Shown here piece by piece: positions 8,799 through 17,100 of a stretch of DNA of 64,000 bases. The DNA comes from Pannonibacter phragmitetus DSM 14782 (lineage in GTDB: Bacteria; Pseudomonadota; Alphaproteobacteria; Rhizobiales; Stappiaceae): the NCBI RefSeq assembly GCF_000382365.1, contig NZ_KB908222.1:62001-126000 (forward strand), written 5' to 3'. Under the pieces are notes generated by a model. The model saw nothing but the letters and a program-made list of their open reading frames with translations. It was not told where the DNA came from and ran no database searches. Within the stretch, counting starts at the first letter, position 1. Each line of letters starts with the position of its first letter. The position numbers and the translations under genes are program-made.

Positions 8799-10020
8799 GG
8801 CGCAGCTCCCCGGATGAGGCGGCAGCGTGCCTGTCCAGCTGCGCGAGTTCGCCTGCGGACAAAAGACTGCTGATCAGACGCACACCGTCATAGCGCGACA
8901 TGACATCCTCACTGGCGCCACCTGCCTGCAGCGCGGCCCAGCGCGCTTCGTCCTGAGCCAGCATCTGCGCCAGCGCCCGGCCCTCGTCATTGAGCTTGCG
9001 GTCAGCCGCCAGAAGACCTGCGCGGGACAGCGCCTGAAGAAGACGAGGATCATGAATGACGCCCTGCTGCGCCAGCGTCAGAACCCCTTGCCGCAGCAGC
9101 AGGCGGCGGCGCTGCCGCGCCCGCGCCAGAACGGCCGCCACCAGTCCCCGGCGTGGCGCGGCAAGCAGGGAAGCCGTGAAGAAGACCGCGGCCGTCAGCA
9201 CGATCACCGGCCCCGCCGGAACATTGGGCGCCGCCGCCGACAGCGCCGAGCCAACATATCCGGCCAGCGCGCCGAACAGGGCCGCAAGGGCAAGAATGAC
9301 GGTGGCACGTTCGCTCCAGAACCGGGCGGTCGCTGCGGGAATGATCAGCAGCGCAACGATGAGCACCAGTCCGACCAGCTTCAGCCCGGTGACGGTGACG
9401 GCCAGCATCAGCCCCAGCATCACCCCGTCGGCAAGGCCGGTGCGGATGCCAATGGTTTCCGCATGCCCCGGATCAAAGCAGACATGCAGCATGGGCCTGC
9501 GGAAAATCAGCATCACCAGCACGCAGATGGCACCGCCGCAGGCAATCAGCACCGCATCGCTGAACAGCATGCCCGCCGTGGAGCCGAGCAGAAACCCTTC
9601 CAACCCCGCCTGCCGGCCGGTGCCCATCACCTGAATGACCGTCAGCAGCACGATGCCGAAGCCGAAGAACACCGACAGCACGGCGCCGATCGCCGTGTCC
9701 TCGGCAAGCCGGGTGTAGCGGGTGAGCAAGGTCACAGCCAGCAGCCCCAGCCCGGCAGACAGGGCCGAGCCCAGCAGCAGCCCCGGCAGGGAGCGGCCAT
9801 CGCCGCCCAGCGACACCATCACCATGAAAGCCAGCGCAATGCCCGGCAGCGTCGCATGGGCGCTGGCATCGCTGATCAGCGAGCGCTTGCGCAGGAACAG
9901 GAACGTCCCCGTGCTCCCCGCCGCCGCCCCCAGCAAGCTCGCACCAACCCCCACCAAAGCGGCGTTATATCCCGCCTGCATCATCAGCGCAGAGAGGAAG
10001 CTGGACAGGACCTCAGTCAT
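8788..10020 (-). CDS. Metal ABC transporter permease (ABC-3 family) with C-terminal winged-helix-like extension
   Basis: The first of two ABC-3 permeases, 410 residues. About the first 290 residues are the membrane domain, with the family motifs GTFLFLRKRSLISDASAHATLPGI and EMISP-equivalent loops. The last 110 residues are soluble and look like a DtxR/MntR-style helix-turn-helix (VLTLAQQGVIHDPRLLQALSRAGLL, then KLNDEGRALAQMLAQDEARW). Similar extensions occur in other alphaproteobacterial metal permeases and could be a cytosolic metal sensor. GGAG precedes the start. Unusually, 678 bases of repeats separate it from the ATPase gene upstream. Confidence 0.87.
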   Translation of the reverse strand: MTEVLSSFLSALMMQAGYNAALVGVGASLLGAAAGSTGTFLFLRKRSLISDASAHATLPGIALAFMVMVSLGGDGRSLPGLLLGSALSAGLGLLAVTLLTRYTRLAEDTAIGAVLSVFFGFGIVLLTVIQVMGTGRQAGLEGFLLGSTAGMLFSDAVLIACGGAICVLVMLIFRRPMLHVCFDPGHAETIGIRTGLADGVMLGLMLAVTVTGLKLVGLVLIVALLIIPAATARFWSERATVILALAALFGALAGYVGSALSAAAPNVPAGPVIVLTAAVFFTASLLAAPRRGLVAAVLARARQRRRLLLRQGVLTLAQQGVIHDPRLLQALSRAGLLAADRKLNDEGRALAQMLAQDEARWAALQAGGASEDVMSRYDGVRLISSLLSAGELAQLDRHAAASSGELRHGV

Positions 10021-10085
10021 GGCCGGGCTCCAGTGGGTGCCTGGCCGCCCTTTTATCCGTCAGGCAAGGCCCATCCGCCCCCCTC

Positions 10086-10247
10086 CCCCTTGAGGGCAGG
10101 GGAATCGCATATGGAATTTTTGGATTCGGATCTGTCGCCGCAACGCATTTCCGGATTCCAAAATTACCCTTCGCAAGGACTGAGCGTTCGATCCTTGCGC
10201 AGACGGAAGAGATTTCCGCCATATGCGATAGCCCTGCCCTTGAGGGG
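10086..10247. repeat. Palindromic element with about 29-base terminal inverted repeats
   Basis: The ends at 10086-10114 and about 10219-10247 are near-perfect inverted copies, sharing GGGCAGGG then TCGCATATGG. Inside are further inverted repeats: GGAATTTTTGGATTCGGA near 10113 against its near-complement at about 10151-10169, and CGCAAGGA at 10172-10179 against TCCTTGCG at 10192-10199. The whole could fold into one long branched hairpin. It has no coding capacity and resembles a small non-autonomous element. Confidence 0.65.
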
Positions 10248-10310
10248 AGGGGTAAGGGGTGGGGGTATCTGCGGGAAACAAAGGCAGGGCAAAAACGATC
10301 CGCCGCAGCG

Positions 10311-10595
10311 CCCCTCTCCCCCCTTGAGGGGGCAGTGTTTACACCGGACGCAAGGAGGAGGAAGGCACTCTCCTTTGGCCGCAGCGCCCCTCTCCCCCCT
10401 TGAGGGGGAGATGTCAGCGCAAGCTGACAGAGGGGGGGGGCAGCGCCTCGGCACGGCACAGACTTCCGGGTCTTTCGAGAGGCTGCATACCCCCCTCTGC
10501 CCCCTGACGGGGGCATCTCCCCCTCAAGGGGGGAGAGGAGTTGGAACCTCACTAGCAGTCCATTGTAAACACTGCCCCTCAAGGGGGGAGAGGGG
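10311..10595. repeat. Outer inverted repeat enclosing a nested repeat element
   Basis: The arm at 10311-10343 is almost exactly the reverse complement of 10564-10595. Both contain the inner block GGGGCAGTGTTTACA or its complement. Between them lies the composite element at 10367-10546, as if one repeat had inserted in another. A related half-arm with GTAAGCACTGCCCCCT is found near 24670. Confidence 0.6.
10367..10546 (+). repeat. Composite palindromic repeat, copy 1
   Basis: The left arm (about 10379-10437) contains TGTCAGCGCAAGCTGACA nested between C-rich and G-rich tracts. The right arm (about 10488-10543) is inverted and contains GCCCCCTGACGGGGGC. A variable spacer of about 50 bases joins them. 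The same architecture recurs at 21562-21745 and, inverted, at 24459-24640. Confidence 0.7.
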
Positions 10596-10698
10596 TTAGT
10601 GCCAAAGCCACAGCCCGGAATCCGCATTCTCTCCCGAGGTGGGGAGGGGGGCTGAGAGGCTATAACGCACACCAGCGAATTTGCCCTAGAGGCCACCC

Positions 10699-11535
10699 TC
10701 ACCTCCCCGTTTCCAGCGCCATATCCGGCAATGGCAAGCCGGAAGACTTGGAGGGTTTGAGCGCCGAAGCATCGAGGCGGCCGCCGTAGGCGCGCTGGAG
10801 GATGACAGGAGTAAAGGCTTCGTCCACCGGACCTTGCGCGATGAGGCGCATGTTGATGACGAGCACATGGGAGAAATAGGCCGGGACGGTTGAGAGGTCG
10901 TGATGCACGCAGACCACCGTCCGGCCCTCGTCCCGGAGCGCCTTCAGAACCCCGATGATCGCCCGCTCCGTCGCCGCATCGACGCCGGCAAAGGGTTCGT
11001 CCAGCAGATAGAGATCGGCCTTCTGCGCCAGCGCCCGGGCCAGGAACACGCGCTGCTGCTGGCCGCCGGAAAGCTGGCCGATCTGCCTGTCTGCAAAGCC
11101 TGCCATGCCCACCCGCTCAAGGCAGTGCATGACGAATTCCCGGTGATGCTGGCGGATGTGGCCCAGAAGCCCAAGCTCGTGCGAGAGGCCCATCATCACC
11201 ACATCCTCGGCACGGGCCGGGAAGTCCCAGTCGACGGACGCGCGCTGCGGAACATAGGCAACACGCTGGCGGACCTTCGCAAAGGGCTGACCGAACATGT
11301 CCACCGTGCCGGACAGGCGCGGCACGATGGCGAGCGCTGCCTTGAGCAAGGTCGATTTGCCCGCCCCGTTGGGGCCGATGATGGCCGTCATGGACGCGGC
11401 CTCGACATCCACCGAGATGCCCAGAAGGGCAGGCTTTCCTCCATAGGAGACGGAAAGGTCCCGGATCGCCACGGCCGGTTGCTCCTGCTGTTGCAGGACG
11501 CTGTTTGCCGTCTGTTTGAAATGCACCGGGATCAT
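10699..11535 (-). CDS. Metal ABC transporter ATP-binding protein
   Basis: This 278-residue ATPase energises the Mn/Zn-type importer. Walker A is GPNGAGKSTLLKA near residue 56, the signature is LSGGQQQRVFLARAL, Walker B is LYLLDEPFAGVD, and the switch His is in CVHHDLS. The Q-loop segment VAYVPQRASVDWDFP is characteristic of SitB/MntB/ZnuC-type ATPases. AAGGG lies upstream of the ATG. The gene follows the binding protein after 19 bases. The repeat cluster follows it directly, so expression of the two permeases must pass through or restart beyond it. Confidence 0.9.
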   Translation of the reverse strand: MIPVHFKQTANSVLQQQEQPAVAIRDLSVSYGGKPALLGISVDVEAASMTAIIGPNGAGKSTLLKAALAIVPRLSGTVDMFGQPFAKVRQRVAYVPQRASVDWDFPARAEDVVMMGLSHELGLLGHIRQHHREFVMHCLERVGMAGFADRQIGQLSGGQQQRVFLARALAQKADLYLLDEPFAGVDAATERAIIGVLKALRDEGRTVVCVHHDLSTVPAYFSHVLVINMRLIAQGPVDEAFTPVILQRAYGGRLDASALKPSKSSGLPLPDMALETGR

Positions 11536-11554
11536 CCTTGTGTTGCCCTTCTGC

Positions 11555-12547
11555 TCAGCCCGCCGCCTGCAGCTGCCCGAGGCGGCCCCGCTCCGGCACA
11601 GTGCCGCCGAGGGCGGCGGCGATGGTGGTCACGTTGTGGTCGATCATGCCCAGATACGTGCCTTCGTAGGTGCCGGATTGACCCATGGCATCGGAGAAGA
11701 GTTCACCGCCGATGACCACCTTGTGCCCCTTGGCTGCCGCGCCCTCGATGAGCGCCTTCATGTTGCGGTCCGGCACGGAGCTCTCGACAAAGACGGCACC
11801 GATCTGGCGCTCGACCAGCGTGCCGACCAGTTCGGCAATGCGGGCAAGGCCTGCCTCGCTTTCTGTGGAGATGCCCTGAATGCCCAGCACCTCGAAACCA
11901 TAGGCCCGGCCGAAATAGCTGAAGGCATCATGGGCCGTCACCAGCACCCGGGCATTTTCCGGCACGCTGTCCAGCACCTGCATGGAATAGGCATCCAGCG
12001 CATCCAGTTCGCCCGTGAAGGCCGCAAGCCGTTCCTCTATGCCCCCAGCCTGATCCGGCTGCGCCGTCTTCAGCGCCGAGGCGATGGTGGTGGAAACGGT
12101 CTTCCAGAGCTCCGGATCCATCCAGACATGCGGGTCATACCGGCCCGGATAGTCTTCATGCGACAGCAGCAGCGCCGGGTCGATGGTATCGGCAACCGCC
12201 GCCACCTTGCCCCTGCGGGAGAGATCCGCGAAGAACTCCTCCATCTGCGCTTCCAGATGAAGTCCGTGCCGCAGCACCAGATCGGCCCGTGCCATCGCAA
12301 CGATGTCGCTGCGCGTCTGGCGGTAGCCATGCGGGTCCACCCCCGGCCCCATCAGCGCGGAGACCGAGACAAGATTGCCGCCGATCACGGATGCGGTATC
12401 GGCAATCATGCCGGTCGTCGCGCTCACCGTCAGCTGCGTTGCCGCCCGTGCGGTGCCGGAGAAGCCTGCCACTCCGGAAGCCCCGGCCATCACGCCACCG
12501 GCCGCCATAGCCGCTTGCTGGATAAATCCACGTCTCGTCAGAAACAT
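11555..12547 (-). CDS. Metal ABC transporter substrate-binding protein (TroA/MntA type), Tat-exported
   Basis: The start at 12547 is preceded by AAGGAA; the frame open to 12763 runs across the regulatory region and is not used. The 330-residue protein begins with a twin-arginine signal (LTRRGFIQQAAMAAGG) ending near TARAA. It is a cluster A-I binding protein. The metal ligands of the family are visible as His in GVDPHGYRQ, His in YDPHVWMDP, Glu in GISTESEAG and Asp in the C-terminal IDHN. VTAHDAFSYFGRAYG is the family core motif. It has no His-rich loop of the ZnuA kind, which favours Mn2+ (or Fe2+) over Zn2+. First gene of the operon. Confidence 0.88.
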   Translation of the reverse strand: MFLTRRGFIQQAAMAAGGVMAGASGVAGFSGTARAATQLTVSATTGMIADTASVIGGNLVSVSALMGPGVDPHGYRQTRSDIVAMARADLVLRHGLHLEAQMEEFFADLSRRGKVAAVADTIDPALLLSHEDYPGRYDPHVWMDPELWKTVSTTIASALKTAQPDQAGGIEERLAAFTGELDALDAYSMQVLDSVPENARVLVTAHDAFSYFGRAYGFEVLGIQGISTESEAGLARIAELVGTLVERQIGAVFVESSVPDRNMKALIEGAAAKGHKVVIGGELFSDAMGQSGTYEGTYLGMIDHNVTTIAAALGGTVPERGRLGQLQAAG

Positions 12548-12628
12548 CGGGGTTCCTTTCTGTTCCAGCCTACGCGCTGCACCGCAAAAGGCAAATGCTT
12601 TTAAGAACGACTTGCATTTAAGATAGAC

Positions 12629-12647
12629 AATTGCGAATGAGTTGCAA
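12629..12647. promoter_or_regulatory. Mur/Fur-like box upstream of the metal ABC operon
   Basis: Read towards the metal operon the site is TTGCAACTCATTCGCAATT, an imperfect palindrome of TTGCAA and TTCGCAA elements like the Mn-responsive Mur sites described before sitABCD in rhizobia. It lies 82 bases upstream of the binding-protein start and about 95 bases upstream of fumC on the other strand, so it could affect both. Confidence 0.6.
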
Positions 12648-12740
12648 GAGCAAAAATGAGAATGGCTTTTCCGGTTGCCAAAGCGGGCAGCCTGGCGCAG
12701 GACTGGTGCGGGACGCGAAACCCCTTGGATGGAGCAGAGA

Positions 12741-14123
12741 ATGCGCCGGGAAACTGACAGCATGGGTGAAATCAGCGTCGAGAGTGACCGCTACTGGGGC
12801 GCTCAGACGCAGAGGTCGCTGACCTATTTCAACATCAGCTCCGAGCTGATGCCCATCGAGATCATCCACGCCTATGGCATCCTCAAGCAGGCAGCCGCCG
12901 AAACCAACCGGGATCTGGGGCACCTCAGCCCGGACCTTGCCGCCCTCATCATTGCCGCAGCGCGGGAAGTGAGCGAAGGCAAGCTGGACGAGCATTTCCC
13001 CTTGCATGTCTGGATGACCGGCAGTGGCACCCAGACCAACATGAATGTCAACGAGGTCATCTCCAACCGCGCCATCGAGGTGGCAGGCGGGGCGCTTGGC
13101 TCCAAGAAGCCGGTGCACCCCAATGACCACGTCAACATGTCCCAGTCGTCCAACGACACCTTCCCCGCCGCCATGCACATGGCAGCGGCCATCGCGGTGA
13201 AGACCCGTGTTCTGCCCGCCGTGAAGGCGCTGCGCGATGCGCTGGACAAGAAGGCCAAGGCCTGGGACCACATCATCAAGATCGGCCGCACCCATCTGCA
13301 GGACGCGGTGCCGCTGACCCTTGGCCAGGAATTCTCCGGCTATGTGGAGATGCTGGACGAGAACCTTGACCGCATCGCCGGCGCCCTGCCCGATGTCTAC
13401 AAGCTGGCGCTTGGCGGCACGGCTGTGGGGACAGGCCTCAACGCCCCCAAGGGCTTTGCGGAAGGGGCTGCGGCCCGCATCGCGGCACTGACCGGCCTGC
13501 CCTTCATCACCGCACCCAACAAGTTTGCCGCGCAAGGCGCCCATGACGGGCTGGTGATGCTGCATGGCGCGCTCAAGACTACGGCCGGCTCGCTCTTCAA
13601 GATCGCCAATGACATCCGCCTGCTCGCCTGCGGCCCGCGCTGCGGGTTGTTCGAGCTGATCCTGCCGGCCAACGAGCCGGGCTCCTCCATCATGCCGGGC
13701 AAGGTCAACCCCACCCAGTGCGAGGCCATGGCCATGCTCTGCATTCAGGTGATGGCCAATGACGTGGCCGTCGGCATGGGCGGGGCCAGCGGCTATCTGG
13801 AGATGAACGTCTACAAGCCGCTGATGATCAACGCCGTGCTCCAGTCCGCCCGCATGCTGGCCGATGGCTGCACCAGCTTCCGCAAGTTCATGGTGGAAGG
13901 CATGGAGGCGAACGAGGCCCGCATTGCCGGCTATGTCGAGAACTCGCTGATGCTGGTGACCGCTCTCAGCCCGCACATCGGCTATGACAAGGCCTCCAAG
14001 GCTGCCCATCACGCCTATGAGCACGACATGACCCTGAAAGCCGCCTGCCTCGACCTCGGCTACATCTCCGCCGAAGACTTCGACCGGCTGGTGGACCCTA
14101 GGCTGATGCTCAGCGAGGGGTGA
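12741..14123 (+). CDS. fumC: Class II fumarate hydratase
   Basis: Fumarase C hydrates fumarate to malate in the TCA cycle as an iron-free, oxidation-resistant homotetramer. The start at 12741 has GGAG about six bases upstream and gives 460 residues beginning [10 protein letters not shown], as in other FumC proteins; an in-frame ATG at 12729 is possible. Family motifs include [26 protein letters not shown] and the signature loop [15 protein letters not shown] near residue 313, which holds the catalytic Ser. It is divergent from the metal importer and shares its regulatory gap. That pairing makes sense if fumC replaces iron-dependent fumarase under iron limitation or oxidative stress, but this is inference. 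Confidence 0.95.
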   Translation: MRRETDSMGEISVESDRYWGAQTQRSLTYFNISSELMPIEIIHAYGILKQAAAETNRDLGHLSPDLAALIIAAAREVSEGKLDEHFPLHVWMTGSGTQTNMNVNEVISNRAIEVAGGALGSKKPVHPNDHVNMSQSSNDTFPAAMHMAAAIAVKTRVLPAVKALRDALDKKAKAWDHIIKIGRTHLQDAVPLTLGQEFSGYVEMLDENLDRIAGALPDVYKLALGGTAVGTGLNAPKGFAEGAAARIAALTGLPFITAPNKFAAQGAHDGLVMLHGALKTTAGSLFKIANDIRLLACGPRCGLFELILPANEPGSSIMPGKVNPTQCEAMAMLCIQVMANDVAVGMGGASGYLEMNVYKPLMINAVLQSARMLADGCTSFRKFMVEGMEANEARIAGYVENSLMLVTALSPHIGYDKASKAAHHAYEHDMTLKAACLDLGYISAEDFDRLVDPRLMLSEG

Positions 14124-14127
14124 TACC

Positions 14128-14156
14128 GGAAGGTGCCCGTCTGCCGGGCACCTTCC
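14128..14156. terminator. Bidirectional terminator between fumC and the autotransporter gene
   Basis: GGAAGGTGCCCG and CGGGCACCTTCC form a perfect 12-base stem with a five-base loop, directly after the fumC stop and before the end of the convergent autotransporter gene. No long T tract follows, so efficiency is uncertain. Confidence 0.6.
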
Positions 14157-14180
14157 CAACATGTCTGTTCACGACCCCCG

Positions 14181-17100
14181 TCAGAATTTCAGGCCCAGCT
14201 TCAGGCCTGCCGAATGGCCGAGCGTGCTGCGCCCTGCCGTTGCCTCATAATGCAGCCGGGCCTCCACGTTGTTGCCCCACAGAAGAGACCCGCCGAGCCC
14301 GAGGGTCGCGACGGCCCGGTCCCGCTTCAGATCAAGGCGCAGCATCTTGTCCGGCGCGGGGGAGCCGGGCAGCGAGACAGTATGCTGCATGCCATTGAGT
14401 GCAATCCGGGCTCCAGCCTCCACATAGCCACGCGCAATTCCGCCCGCAAAAGGATGGTCCGTGGACAGGCGCAAGGCGGGGCGGACATCAGCAAGGAAAT
14501 GCGTCCTGCGATGAACCTTCAGATTGAGCGAGCCTGCACCCGACTCCGTGAAGCCTCCGTCCTGCAGGACTGCCAGATCCAGTTCAACACTGGGGATCAC
14601 ATCAACCTGCCCGGCCCTGGCCAGCACCCCGGCCCGCAACCGCGAGGCAAGCGCCAGCGAGGAAGGACGAGACCTGGCAACATAGGCTGTCCCCGCAGAT
14701 GAAATGAGCCGCTCCGCCTTGCCACTGCCATAGCTGCCGTTGAGCGACACAGAGCCATAGAACGGTCCCTGTGAGACCTTTGCGATGGCCCCGAGATGCA
14801 GGCGGTAACCTGAAGCGGACCGGCCGCTGGAACGGAAGCGCGAGCCCTCATAGGCACTGCTGAGACCAATGACCAGATCATCGCTGACACGCTGCTGACG
14901 GCCGAGGCTGACCATGACCGTGTCAACATCACTTGACCAGTCATAGCGCGTGGTGCTGCCGGTCACCTTGGCCCAGTTGCAGGCCTCTTCGGCGATGGCC
15001 GCATAGGGGCCCTCGGTGCCGCCGCAGCTCTGCATGTTCGACAGGTGCGTTCCGGAGGAGGAGAGCGTTGTCTGACTGGCCTTGCTGAAATCGGCCGCAT
15101 CAAACACGGCCAGGCTGGACTCCAGAGCCTTTGGGTCAAGCGTGTTGGCTGCAAACAGCAGCAACGCCTCCAACTCGGGATAGGCGCCGGGCACATTGCG
15201 GCCGAGCGCCGTGACCATGTCATTGGCGAAGGTCGCGGCCTTCCCGGCATTGCCGCTGAGCCCGGCCAGTCCAAAGTCGACGGAGGCGCCAGTCACAAGC
15301 GCCCTGTCATGATAGAGATCATAGGCGAAACGGGTTGCCACGGTGCCGGAGGCAAGCCCGAACGGCAAAGATTCGCCCGGACGCAGACTGATGGGGGATG
15401 TGTCAGACGCCCCAGCAAAGCTCAGAACGGTGCTCGGTTGCGCAAACGCGGGGGCAAATGCGGTCAGCTGCGGAATGATCTGATCCCGGCCCGTATCGAG
15501 TGACAGCAGGTCGATGCGATCGCTGCCAAGCCCCGCAGGATCAAGTGCCAGGAAATGGCGTCCGCTCTCAGCGATCCTGTATGCACCGCCGTTCCGGATC
15601 GAGCCGAAGATCACCCCCGCATTGCCGATCCCAAGGTCCCTGCTGGCAGGACCAGAGATATCACCCTCCAGAATACCGCCGCGCCCCACGTTCAGCGCAC
15701 CGCCGGCGCCGGACCAAAGGGCAGTTCCGCCGGGTGCCCGCAGAGCGCCTTCCACATCAAGCATCAGGTTGCTCACCTGCGCCCCCACCCGGATACCGCC
15801 CGCACTGCCCTTTGCAGCACTTACGGCACCGGTCCGGCCGATCTCAAGCCGCGCGACCTGCCCAAGAGCTGTGCTGCCGCTGGTCAAGCCGTCGGAAATG
15901 TTCACCGCCCAGGCACCGGCACCTTGAACGGCAACCGTGCCGTCGAGGCGGGCGGTAAGCGCAGTGCTGCCGTTATAGTCCGCATTACTCACCACGTAGA
16001 TGCCATGCGCCCCAGGTCCCCAGGTGCTGACGGTACTGGTGCTGCGCAGCCAGATATTGATCCCGGTCCCAGAACCGGAACTGCTGGCCGATTGCGGAAT
16101 CCGAAGGCCATCCGTGCCCAGCAGCGCGACGGTTTGCGGAAGATCCATCGCCAGAATGCCGTAAGCGGAGGCACCCACGGTGTAGATGCCGCCACGCAGA
16201 TTCAGATCGATGCCTCCGAACTCCAATGGCAGCATGGATGGCAGAATGGGATCCGCCGTAATATCGAGAGGCAGAACAGCGGTGTCCATCAGCACCAGGC
16301 CGCCTCCACCGCTGGCCACGTGGGCGATGATGCCTGCCGAGCCGCCGCCCCGGGTTTCAACAAGAAGTGGAGCGGGTGCCTGGGTGTCATCAATAGCAAC
16401 CTGCCCTGCAAACCCGAACGCCCCGCTGGAGGTCACCGTGACCGGAAAGGCGCCACCGGCAATTGTGCCTCGAACAACGCCCAACGCACCGCCGCTGCCG
16501 CCGATCGACTGGGCCAGAATGGCCGGGGCAACGGCACCATAGGTGCCGATACCGCCGCCGAAGTTCACCGACACATCGCCGCCCCAGCCCCCGTTGCCGC
16601 CACCGCCGCCAATGGTGAGCGCAAGCCCGTAGTTGGTGTCCGGCAGAAACGGAAGGGAGCCTTCATGCGCCAGAGAACCGGCCCCGCCGCCGCCGCCAAC
16701 CGACTGGGCAAAGATGCCGGCAGCGCCAGCCCCCAGCGTGACGATTGCGCCCTGCCCTTCAACGGCCACGCTGCCGCCGCTGCCGCCGCCTGACCCCGCA
16801 CGCCCGATGGCCAGCTTCATAAGGCCTCCGGCGGTCGTATCGCCGCCATAGCCGCCACCGCCGCCAACCGACTGGGCAAAGATGCCATGGGCGCCCGCGC
16901 CAGCGGTTTGCACACGCCCGGGATTGCTCACCAGCACGCTGCCACCCGCGCCGGAGCTGCCGCTCGCACCGCCGATCGCCATCTCAAGACCCTGACCGCT
17001 CAAGACGGGGATGCTCTTGATGGCGGAAGCAGCCGCTCCGCCATCGCCGCCGCCGCCGCCAATGGACTGGGCGAAGACGCCATGTGCGTTGGCACCCTGC

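Larger units (their letters stand above)
10021..10698. other. Repeat-filled gap inside the metal ABC operon
   Basis: No gene is supported here. The gap between the ATPase and first permease genes is almost wholly made of nested inverted repeats, annotated separately at 10086-10247, 10311-10595 and 10367-10546. Open frames through it are proline/glycine-rich translations of the repeats. Confidence 0.8.

Noticed and set aside
10021-10698. A CRISPR array or insertion sequence in the repeat cluster
   Set aside because: The repeats are inverted and nested, not regularly spaced direct repeats, and no transposase frame is present.
7866-12547. Naming the metal operon as aztABC because aztD lies nearby
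   Set aside because: The operon has two permeases and a TroA-type binding protein without a His-rich loop, and a Mur-like box. aztD is 7 kb away behind the autotransporter and fumC.
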